From: Methanolinea sp.
GTDB taxonomy: Archaea; Halobacteriota; Methanomicrobia; Methanomicrobiales; Methanospirillaceae
DNA: 64,000 nt
Direction of reading: 5' to 3'
Assembly (NCBI GenBank): GCA_029907345.1
Contig: JARYMB010000009.1
Location: 1 to 64,000 of the forward strand
In this document: positions 24,901-31,331 of the stretch, one piece after another
Layout: each line of letters starts with the position of its first letter
Position numbering within the stretch: position 1 is the stretch's first letter
Made by a program: the position numbers and the translations under genes
The notes under the pieces: model-generated
What the model saw: only the letters and a program-made list of their open reading frames with translations
What the model was told of the DNA's origin: nothing
The model's database searches: none

Positions 24901-25732
24901 GCTCCAAACAACTCCAACTAACATTCCAATTTATGAAGGAAAAATGATTCATCATTTTAATTCGTTTTATGAGACCCCTTCTTTTTGGATGAATGAAAAT
25001 GATGCTAAGGAGTTTTACCTTTCTCGACGGCACTACCCAGAATTTCAATATTATCGAATGGCTTATCGAGGTGTCGCAAGTAGTACAAATGAGACTACGT
25101 TGATTGCATCATTACTACCGAAAAATACTGCAACTTTAATGTCTCTAAGGGTGATTGAGCTTTTTTCTTACGATGTCAAAGAAAGATGTTTAAATGCGAG
25201 AATCAATGATTTGGAACAATTATTCCTCATTGGCATTTTTAATAGTTATATTCTCAACTATCTGATTCGCAGAAAAATCAGTGCGAATTTAAGCACCTTC
25301 TATATCTATCAGTTACCAATACCGAGATTGAAAGAAGATTCATGGTATTTTAATCAAATAATCCCTCGTGTAGCTCGTTTGATCTGTGTAAATCAAGAAT
25401 TCGCAGAATTCTGGAATAACATTTATCAGCCGATTTGGAATAATTTGACAACGACTAGGGGGGGAACAAGTCAACTCCCAGATTGGAAAAATCTAACAAA
25501 AACCTGGAGTTCGGAATGTGGGGTTTACGGTTTAAATGATACAAAACATGATATTGGAAATCGAGCCCAAATTCGTTGTGAAATTGATGCAATCGTTGCC
25601 CATCTTTATGGATTAGAACGAGCTGAAGTGGATTATATTTTGTCGACATTCCCCGGAGTAAGAGATAACGCACCATGGTTAATCGAAGGGACATTGATAG
25701 AATTTGGGAGAATGAGGCAATATATCCCATAA
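21905..25732 (+). CDS. Eco57I-type DNA adenine methylase (DrmMI-like)
   Basis: A 1275-residue protein of the type IIG/Eco57I methylase class. It has a helical N-terminal part, STGSYYTPPELV before the SAM motif I (CDPACGSGHF, near 496), and the adenine methylase motif NPPW (near 760). A target-recognition region follows. In DISARM the methylase marks host DNA. From about nucleotide 23600 the gene turns strongly AT-rich while the frame stays open, so the C-terminal half (motif IV and target recognition) has a different origin from the N-terminal half. No drmC (phospholipase D-type) gene follows. Confidence 0.87.
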   Translation: MNTSFPSLRIEGGLLSGEMIDRIAEASADIPGQKPVDFGLEPNRPLIDEIASAWNDARSYWALFQKSLERLKPDDPGTTLTRDRWMVPFFSLLGYNLQPQRKAAGIEGASYFISHRAGTHEQAPPIHITGFRQSLERRPESGVPRLAPHSLVQEYLNRSEELWGIVTNGFTLRLLRDSRLIRRQAYIEFDLKEIIEGERFADFALLYRLIHATRLPKGIEDADKCLLEQYYRTTVEQGGRVRDHLRDGVERALIRFGNGFLQHPKNAALCADVDQKTLEPFEYYQQLLRLIYRFLFLMVSEERGLISDNELYRQHYSITRVRNLAGTAAAYNEFEDLWANLRATFSLFTDVSAGGLFQVPPLNGDLFDPTRTATLNPLSLSNRDLLHALWDLSMYQEKDKTPWRRINYAALDVEELGSVYESLLEFQPAFIQTDGKKKFVFLTGTERKSTGSYYTPPELVNELIQNALVPVIGDCLIEAKTPEEKVRKLLSLTVCDPACGSGHFLLAAARRIGKDLAKVRTGDEEPSPEQMRIAIRDVITHCIYGVDRNPLAVDLCKVALWLEGHSSGKPLTFLDHRIRCGDSLVGVFDVSIISDGIPDDAYDAVTGDDKVIASSIKKQNKAERLNKSLASFDPCLEPLLEGRETLIGIPENTPEDIRKKASIYRNIYRKGTIYFRDKIACDLWTASFFTEITSNNKKLGIIPTTSSVREIISIPENLISDESPLVKNTQNIANEYHFFHWPLEFPEVFTKGGFDCILGNPPWDMIEANPDEFFCYYDPNFSKLDSKEKQIKIQDYLKDSEIAERWKAFNKKFNSLVKFFRNSKAFSYQGLGRLNAFKLFIERYHQITARARYFGIIIPSSIYNDKGCTDLRTLLLFENKITELYSFENREKIFPIHSSFKFVILCTLKGGRTEILPAAFMLHDVKVLTKIKGDCLKIPTELIKRFSPDTLSIMEFDNQKEIDLISKIFSNLPLLGESIKDVWNVAFHRDLHHADDSSLLQTTPTNIPIYEGKMIHHFNSFYETPSFWMNENDAKEFYLSRRHYPEFQYYRMAYRGVASSTNETTLIASLLPKNTATLMSLRVIELFSYDVKERCLNARINDLEQLFLIGIFNSYILNYLIRRKISANLSTFYIYQLPIPRLKEDSWYFNQIIPRVARLICVNQEFAEFWNNIYQPIWNNLTTTRGGTSQLPDWKNLTKTWSSECGVYGLNDTKHDIGNRAQIRCEIDAIVAHLYGLERAEVDYILSTFPGVRDNAPWLIEGTLIEFGRMRQYIP

Positions 25733-25846
25733 TATTTAATGAGTAAAGCCGAATTACAAAAGTTCGAAAATACTACTATGGATACTTATTGTTGAAAGTA
25801 ATATACTGCATTATATTTTACGAGCTTGGGAAAATTAAATGGAGAT

Positions 25847-26428
25847 ATGGAAGATAATGATATGAAATATTCTTCTGTTAACAATACACCTGAAAAATTT
25901 CAATATAAAATTGTAAACATCGTCGCTTCAGTTGATATTGGATTTAAAATCAATTTATCTGAAATATATTCTATAGTTGAAAATACTGAATATGATCCTG
26001 AGTTCTATCATGCATTAAAATATAGAATAATGAATCCTAAATCAACAATTCTCGTGAATAAAAATGGCAAAATAATTATTTGTGGAGTAAAAACACTTGA
26101 AGAGATCCTTGCGTCGAGAGATAAATTTTTCATCGATCTTGCAAGGATGGGCTATAATCCAACTAATACTAAAATAAAAATTGAAAATTTAGTTTTTTGT
26201 TGTGATACAAAAAAACCAATTAATTTATTAAAATTTTCTGGAAATAATCATTTTCAATATAATCCAAAAAAATTTCGAGGAGTTGTATTCAAAAATATTG
26301 AACCAAAGTTCACTGCAACAATTTTTCAATCCGGCAAATTCAACGTAACCGGATTATGTGATTTTGATAATATCCCTATTGCAATTGAAATTATTGAAAA
26401 AATATTGGGTTATTATGAGATTATTTAA
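25847..26428 (+). CDS. Divergent TATA-box-binding protein
   Basis: A 193-residue protein with the two imperfect repeats of archaeal TBP. Repeat 1: VNIVASVDIGFKINLSEI, TEYDPEFYHALKYRI, NKNGKIIICGVKTLEE. Repeat 2: IENLVFCCDTKKPINL, FQYNPKKFRGVVF, FQSGKFNVTGL. The normal LIF-x-SGK block is altered in repeat 1 (LVNKNGK), so one DNA-intercalating Phe is probably lost, and repeat 2 lacks the usual VASADLG. TBP recruits TFB and RNA polymerase to promoters. The gene is very AT-rich and follows the methylase by 114 bases. Start taken at the ATG after ggaga; a TTG seven codons upstream is possible. Confidence 0.82.
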   Translation: MEDNDMKYSSVNNTPEKFQYKIVNIVASVDIGFKINLSEIYSIVENTEYDPEFYHALKYRIMNPKSTILVNKNGKIIICGVKTLEEILASRDKFFIDLARMGYNPTNTKIKIENLVFCCDTKKPINLLKFSGNNHFQYNPKKFRGVVFKNIEPKFTATIFQSGKFNVTGLCDFDNIPIAIEIIEKILGYYEII

Positions 26429-29399
26429 ATTTCTCTCTTATTAAATCGTCCCAACACCCCTGACAAATTTTTATCCCCCTCTCTCTATCGATCCACTCCG
26501 CTTTCTCCAGTCCACACACTGAGCATCGCCCAATCTCCGAAGTAACCCGCTCCAACCGGTCCACATCAATCATTCCCGGCAATGGAGGGGAAGAGGACCG
26601 CTCCCGCTGCACGGCCTCCTGGTAACATTCCTTGCAGAGATGATAGGGAGGTTCGTTCGGGGGTAGCTTCCTTCGACGTTCGGTAAGCTTCTCGATATAG
26701 GGAAGATACTTCTTCCCTCCGCAGGCAGAACACACTCCTCGCTTGATATCCTCGAGTTTCTTGAAGTCCGAGGCCTTCGACCTGAAGCGAGTGACCTTCC
26801 CTATGGGGGGAGGAAGGGAAGAAAGAGCGGAATGTTTGCCAGGGTTTCCTCCCGGAAAATCTTCGCGTTTCAACAACGAATTCCTTGAATCCTGCTCGTT
26901 CAATTGATTTCCAATGTAGTGAGCGGAAAATTCTGTATCACAGTCAAACAAATCTGCATGCCCATTCGCACCTTCTTGTTGCTCTCTTCCTGGAATCTTC
27001 CACTCATTATTATGTACTGAGAGAGATCCCTCCGCTATTCCTCCACTCTGTTCAGAATCCTGTTCATTGATTTGAGCGGAATTTTTCCGCGATCCTTCCG
27101 CCCGCTTCCGCTCTTCCGCTTCATGATTATCGTCATTATGGTCATCTCCTAGCTCAAGCCAGCAGGAACCCCCTCTTGCCCACTGGCGATAAAGGTCCGG
27201 ACTGAACTGGTAGGCTGTGGTTCTCCTGCGGACCGAAAGCCCTTCCTCGTCATTGGTGACAACGGTCCGGTCCGTGTAAGAGATAGCAGGGCACTTTTCC
27301 AGGAGCCCACTGTAAGAATACCCTTTGCTCATATACCCGTGCAGAATCTTCCTGATGCTGGAACTGGACCGGCCGGTCACCGATTGTAATTGCTGCACCG
27401 TGAACTCCGGCCATTCGGCCCGGGCTATCACGTCAAGCAGAGCAGCTTCAACTTTGGTCAGTTTCGTTTCCTGTCCGCCCGCCGTCCCGTTCAACTGGTC
27501 ATACAACCGGACCGCCTCCTGAAAATCATCGCGAGTGGCGATAATGCAGGGTGATCTATCATCAGCCTCGGTTTGCTCCCGCTGCATACATCGCAGCAGC
27601 GCGTGGGCCTTGATCAGGTCGAGCAACATCTCGGGATTCCGCCTGTTCTCAGCATGGCTGAACCGGATACGGCGGGCAAATGGAATGACCACAAACCACC
27701 GTTGCGACCGGAGGATGTCCCACAACGCCTGGCAGACCAAGACTTCGTGTCGCTCCCCGGTAACTGTGGCTGGGACCGCTTCGTCCTTCCCAAGAATCCG
27801 CTCAAGTACCCGCTCATCCTGCTCCCGCGAGTCATCGATCCAGCAGGTGAGCATCCGGTTAAGGACCTGGTCATCACCTGACCCCTCGACCTTTGCCACC
27901 CACCAGACGCACCGCTCTGGGATGGTACAGACCCGCACCCTCCGTTCCTTCGTCACGGTCCGGTACTCAATGGGCTCCCGGAAGCTTGTGGTCGCGGACT
28001 TGAGAATCTCCTGAACCTCATCAGATAGCGTGGTATCATCGAGCACAATCACTGAACCAGGCTGCATATCGTCCAGGTAGTAGAGAGCCTTGTTGCTCAT
28101 CGCCCCCTTAAGGCGGAACCGCTCGGGCACCTGCTTGAGCATGGTGACGAAGGTATGAGACTTGCCCTTCCCGCTCTCGCCGGTCACGGAGACGTGCAGT
28201 CCATTAGTATTGATGACCGATTGCGAAGCAAGGGACATAATGAGGCAAGTCGCTACCGTCTCATCACCAACATGATCGAGAGCAAAAGACCGGAGCATAA
28301 AGGCCAGTGGGTCGTCCTCGTAGAGGACCGCCAGGGCTTCATCCCGGATTTTGGTGTTTTCCGGAACTTCTGCCCGAGGAGGGAGTGGTGAAGGGTCCGG
28401 ATTGTTCTTCCTCTTCTCGAACCGCTCCCTGAGCTCTCTCCACCGCTGTATCCCTCCACCACAGCCGGCGTGGTGGCAGCCGGCATAGATCGCGCCATTC
28501 CCGAATTGGATGGCAAATGCCCCGTCCCGGTGAGCACCGGAAAATGGACATTCTTCGAGGACAAAGAGGGTCCCGCCCTGGTAGGGTTTCTCAGTCTCCA
28601 CTCCAAGCCCATGGGTCCGGAGCCACTCCCGGAGGTCCAGGGACTTCCGTGGAGATGATTTGGTCTCCGCTGGTGAAGAAGGGAGGGAGGTTGCAAGGTG
28701 CCGAAGAAGATCTTCGTCCGCCACTTCTAGCCGGTCCGGAACCGCCAGCAGATGGGAACGCCGGTGTGGCCGCTCTGGAGTGTGGTCACCCTTCCGGGAA
28801 ATTGTCCCATAGAGCTTCCAGATGCGGGCAGCGTTGAAAATCGCGGTATCGATCTTTGCATGTGCGTCGGAGAACAGAACATCAAGTACCTCCAGGCACC
28901 GCTTCACCAGCTCCATTGCATGAGCGTCATTGGGAAGATCTACCCGATAGAGAAGATGAGCACCATTCCCCGAGTCACCACGGATCGGTGCAGGGAATCC
29001 TTTCTCGGAGAGGAATGCAGCAACCCGGTCCGCCCTCTCAAGTGCCCGCTCATGCTCATCGCCTGTTGCCGAGACTCCGGAAGGACGCACCGGGTCGATG
29101 TCGATCGGGAACCAGCGGCGTCGGATAATATCGCTGTCAGCCGTCGTAGCATCCTTTTTCGAGAGCCGCCCCTTGATTCGGTTTGCCCTGCGGGAGAGGA
29201 GGGCAGGGTTCACTTCATTCAACGTCACATAGATGCCCTGGGTTCCGTTTGTAGAATCGAGCGGTTCCACTGCAGCAGCCAGTGCTTCGAAATCATTGAA
29301 GTAGCCGGAAGCCATCCCCTCTTCAGTGATTGCTCGGACCTCAATCACCTGCCCGGGTGGAAAGAGTGCGGCGATGGTATCCCGGATCTCGGCATCCAT
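26421..29399 (-). CDS. Primase-polymerase/helicase replication protein of the element
   Basis: A 992-residue protein. Residues 1-220 form an archaeo-eukaryotic Prim-Pol-like domain with the FPIDIDPVRPSG metal-binding motif (near 97) and GDSGNGAHLLYRV. A Cys/His block (CPFSGAHRDG, AGCHHAGCGG; 280-330) follows. Residues 375-560 hold a P-loop ATPase with GESGKGKS (near 403) and VIVLDDTTLSDE (near 450). Around 665-720 is a helix-turn-helix, then a low-complexity linker and two zinc ribbons (CSACGG...CKECY; CSVCGL...CQGCW). This is the replicative initiator of a plasmid or virus. The start is chosen at the ATG after AAGGAG; the stop overlaps the TBP stop by 8 bases. Confidence 0.83.
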   Translation of the reverse strand: MDAEIRDTIAALFPPGQVIEVRAITEEGMASGYFNDFEALAAAVEPLDSTNGTQGIYVTLNEVNPALLSRRANRIKGRLSKKDATTADSDIIRRRWFPIDIDPVRPSGVSATGDEHERALERADRVAAFLSEKGFPAPIRGDSGNGAHLLYRVDLPNDAHAMELVKRCLEVLDVLFSDAHAKIDTAIFNAARIWKLYGTISRKGDHTPERPHRRSHLLAVPDRLEVADEDLLRHLATSLPSSPAETKSSPRKSLDLREWLRTHGLGVETEKPYQGGTLFVLEECPFSGAHRDGAFAIQFGNGAIYAGCHHAGCGGGIQRWRELRERFEKRKNNPDPSPLPPRAEVPENTKIRDEALAVLYEDDPLAFMLRSFALDHVGDETVATCLIMSLASQSVINTNGLHVSVTGESGKGKSHTFVTMLKQVPERFRLKGAMSNKALYYLDDMQPGSVIVLDDTTLSDEVQEILKSATTSFREPIEYRTVTKERRVRVCTIPERCVWWVAKVEGSGDDQVLNRMLTCWIDDSREQDERVLERILGKDEAVPATVTGERHEVLVCQALWDILRSQRWFVVIPFARRIRFSHAENRRNPEMLLDLIKAHALLRCMQREQTEADDRSPCIIATRDDFQEAVRLYDQLNGTAGGQETKLTKVEAALLDVIARAEWPEFTVQQLQSVTGRSSSSIRKILHGYMSKGYSYSGLLEKCPAISYTDRTVVTNDEEGLSVRRRTTAYQFSPDLYRQWARGGSCWLELGDDHNDDNHEAEERKRAEGSRKNSAQINEQDSEQSGGIAEGSLSVHNNEWKIPGREQQEGANGHADLFDCDTEFSAHYIGNQLNEQDSRNSLLKREDFPGGNPGKHSALSSLPPPIGKVTRFRSKASDFKKLEDIKRGVCSACGGKKYLPYIEKLTERRRKLPPNEPPYHLCKECYQEAVQRERSSSPPLPGMIDVDRLERVTSEIGRCSVCGLEKAEWIDRERGIKICQGCWDDLIREKFK

Positions 29400-29403
29400 C
29401 GTT

Positions 29404-29649
29404 TCACTCCTTCTCGATTCGCTCAACCCGGTAAGCATCCGGGCTTTCGCACGCGACTCCCTTCCTCCTCACCAGTCGAAGATCCGAGGCCTCGGTGATT
29501 CCGTTGCGGAGACAGTGTTCGATGATATCCCAGCGCTCCTTCGAAAGATCTGCGACCCTCCGTTTCGCCTGGTCAATGGCATACTCAAGACTCCGGGCAC
29601 GCTCAAGGAGGATCTGCTCCTCCGAGACCGGGATGAGTTTAATGGTCAT
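29404..29649 (-). CDS. Small coiled protein of the replication operon
   Basis: An 81-residue, charged and mostly helical protein (VSEEQILLERARSLEYAIDQAKRRVADL) ending in a short strand. It is not recognised. Its ATG overlaps the end of the resolvase-like gene by 11 bases and its stop lies four bases before the Prim-Pol start, so all three are cotranslated. A replication accessory or structural role is possible. Confidence 0.7.
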   Translation of the reverse strand: MTIKLIPVSEEQILLERARSLEYAIDQAKRRVADLSKERWDIIEHCLRNGITEASDLRLVRRKGVACESPDAYRVERIEKE

Positions 29650-29989
29650 CCTCGCTCACCTCCGCTATCCCGCCAGGATGCACCGTAAAAAACCGCCAGC
29701 CCTCCCGATCGGTATACACCCAGAGCTCAACCGGTAGCTCGACCTTCCGGTACACCTCCTGCAACCGGGTAATCTCTGATTGGAAACGGGAGAGTACCGA
29801 CCGGGCATCAGAGAGCGGGCGCCGGGTCCGCTTGGTCTGCACGAAGAGGACCTGGCGGTGTTTCCCGGCAACTAGGTCAACCGGGGTCCGCGATCCGGCA
29901 CTTCGGATCACGCAGAAACCCCGTTGCCTTAATCGGTCCCGGGCTAGATACTCAACCCTGCGTCCCCGGGTATAGTTACCTGTGGACAC
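29639..29989 (-). CDS. Holliday-junction-resolvase-like (Hjc-type) nuclease
   Basis: A 116-residue protein from the GTG at 29989, which follows GGAGGGTG. The N-terminus GRRVEYLARDRLRQRGF, then RSAGSRTPVDLVA and VLFVQTKRT follows the Hjc/PD-(D/E)xK order: Glu, Asp, then (E/Q)-x-K. The third acidic residue is Gln here (QTK), a variation known in some nucleases of this fold. Hjc cuts four-way junctions made during replication or recombination. An upstream ATG also in frame gives an unlikely longer start overlapping the Dam gene by 38 bases. Confidence 0.72.
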   Translation of the reverse strand: MSTGNYTRGRRVEYLARDRLRQRGFCVIRSAGSRTPVDLVAGKHRQVLFVQTKRTRRPLSDARSVLSRFQSEITRLQEVYRKVELPVELWVYTDREGWRFFTVHPGGIAEVSEDDH

Positions 29990-30503
29990 GCCGGCACCCT
30001 CCAGGAACATCCCAGATCTGCCCGATGCCCTCAAATGCGAGCAGGAACCTACCACGGTCCCGGCCAAGATAGAATAAGGCCGGGGAAAAAGTAGAGCCAG
30101 AGATATTTCCCGGCCCTTCAAAGTCAATCCGGTGGGAAGGAAAACAGACCTGGCAGGACACTCCGGTGAGGACCTGCCATGCTTTCGTCTCTGTCGCAGA
30201 CTTCCAGAGCACGACGGCCGCAGAAGTCCGGCCGGCACAATACTCCCCGGCAAGTTTTAAAAACCACCTGTCCACGTCTCTGCCAAACGGAGGGTTCAGG
30301 AACACCCGGCCGTCCCATGGCTGGGAGAGTCCATCATCTTCGCGGATGAAGTGACGGGCTGCCGGCACATTCGGACAGCATCGGCTGTTGCTACAAGGGT
30401 CGAGATCAATTCCACCAAGACAGTCGATAACCGCATCGAGAATGAACCTTGGTGTGAGATGCTCATCGCTCCGGTGCGAGAGAAGGGCAGAAGGCACCGT
30501 CAT
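29976..30503 (-). CDS. Phage-type DNA N6-adenine methyltransferase (Dam)
   Basis: A 175-residue protein of the phage Dam family: LTPRFILDAV, IDLDPCSN (motif I-like, 32-39), the catalytic NPPF (70-73), and VVLWKSATETKAWQVL, then FPSHRIDFEG. It methylates adenine in DNA of the element, probably to avoid restriction or to regulate replication. The frame overlaps the ASCH gene (ATGA) and the resolvase-like gene by 14 bases. The length is normal for this family. Confidence 0.87.
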   Translation of the reverse strand: MTVPSALLSHRSDEHLTPRFILDAVIDCLGGIDLDPCSNSRCCPNVPAARHFIREDDGLSQPWDGRVFLNPPFGRDVDRWFLKLAGEYCAGRTSAAVVLWKSATETKAWQVLTGVSCQVCFPSHRIDFEGPGNISGSTFSPALFYLGRDRGRFLLAFEGIGQIWDVPGGCRRVHR

Positions 30504-30832
30504 ACCATCACCTCAAACGAGAGCACCCAGACCCGATGATCGAGCCAATCGGTCCCGGGATTAAATTTGCCGTCATGCATGGCAAAGAAGTCCTTGAGGA
30601 ATTCGGCGGAGGTTGCATATCCCTCCTTCACGGCATCTTCCTCGCGGATATCCCCGAGCCGCTCCTTCCAGATGTCCTGGACATGGAGACGGGCAAATGG
30701 CTTTCCTGCCCGATAGGTCCGGGCCTCGTATATCCCGCCAGCCCGGATTCGTGCCTTTGACCACAATCGACGTGTCTGGGTCTTCCGGCCATCCAGAATG
30801 GGGGCAATGAACCTGGCGCGGAAAATAATCAT
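30500..30832 (-). CDS. ASCH-domain protein
   Basis: A 110-residue ASCH-fold protein (PUA-like). The signature is the N-terminal FRARFIAPILDGRKTQTRRLW, followed by RAGGIYEARTY and ARLHVQDIWKERLGDIREEDAVKEGY. ASCH proteins bind RNA or modified nucleosides, and some hydrolyse N4-acetylcytidine. Similar proteins are common in phage and plasmid replication operons. It is the first gene of the replication operon, with a TATA box at the right distance. Confidence 0.85.
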   Translation of the reverse strand: MIIFRARFIAPILDGRKTQTRRLWSKARIRAGGIYEARTYRAGKPFARLHVQDIWKERLGDIREEDAVKEGYATSAEFLKDFFAMHDGKFNPGTDWLDHRVWVLSFEVMV

Positions 30833-30871
30833 GGCGCCACCTCTGTGAACACCCGATGAAACGACCTAAAC

Positions 30872-30881
30872 CTTATATAAG
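30872..30881 (-). promoter_or_regulatory. TATA box of the replication operon
   Basis: cttataTAag-type element (cttatataag, self-complementary) about 40 bases upstream of the ASCH start on the minus strand. It predicts a short leader and probably drives ASCH, Dam, resolvase-like, small coiled and Prim-Pol genes together. Confidence 0.55.
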
Positions 30882-30953
30882 CGAGAATCTGAAGGTATAA
30901 TGGCCCTCTTCTATCGTTGCTGTGGAAGGCTATGATACTGGAGGGGGCCACCC

Positions 30954-31088
30954 CTATTTGTCCTGACATCGATTCTCCTCCACAATCTTGAACACTCCCC
31001 GATCTTCCATGAAGCGGCCTATACCGACAAAGCCTGTAAGCCGCTCGTAGGCGTCGAGAGCGTCCCGTCTCACTAAGAGTTTTTCCAT
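30954..31088 (-). CDS. Small conserved-looking protein, 44 residues
   Basis: Forty-four residues: MEKLLVRRDALDAYERL, then VGIGRFMEDRGVFKIVEE, then a short Cys-containing end. Composition is natural, and AAAGGA stands at a good distance from the ATG. An alternative longer frame over the same DNA has a poor composition, so I prefer this one. The family is unknown. The inverted repeat 31109-31158 lies directly in front and may be its operator, suggesting a small regulator. Confidence 0.5.
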   Translation of the reverse strand: MEKLLVRRDALDAYERLTGFVGIGRFMEDRGVFKIVEENRCQDK

Positions 31089-31108
31089 AGAAACACGTTC
31101 CTTTCACC

Positions 31109-31158
31109 GTTTACCGCAAATAAAACAGGAATGGCCTCACGCCATCTGAGCGGTAAAC
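31109..31158. promoter_or_regulatory. Inverted repeat, possible operator
   Basis: gtttaccgc (31109-31117) and gcggtaaac (31150-31158) form a perfect 9-bp inverted repeat with 32 bases between. Its place in front of the 44-residue gene suggests control of that gene or of the replication operon beyond it. Iterated sites of this kind are also found at replication origins. Confidence 0.5.
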
Positions 31159-31297
31159 AATCTGAAATGAAGGGCAGTGTACGTTATCAATAAACAGTAT
31201 GTGCGGGGTGAAGGTGAAATAGTCAACAAAGAAAATTCTCAATCCTTGTCTTTCTTCACAAAAAAATCAAACTGGTCTTAAAATGAATTCCGTCTGT

Positions 31298-31308
31298 AAA
31301 TTTATATT
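31298..31308 (+). promoter_or_regulatory. TATA box of the UvrD-like gene
   Basis: aatttatattc is centred about 29 bases before the ATG at 31332, which predicts a leaderless transcript; no ribosome-binding site is visible. Confidence 0.45.
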
Positions 31309-31331
31309 CTGGCTGTGGGAATATCTCTGCT

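Noticed and set aside
13888-25732. BREX system, because of the large methylase
   Set aside because: No brxA, brxB, brxC, pglZ or brxL-like genes are present; SNF2 and DUF1998 helicases point to DISARM-like instead.
30829-31107. 92-codon frame in front of the ASCH gene
   Set aside because: Composition is poor and it overlaps a better 44-residue gene in another frame with a proper ribosome-binding site.
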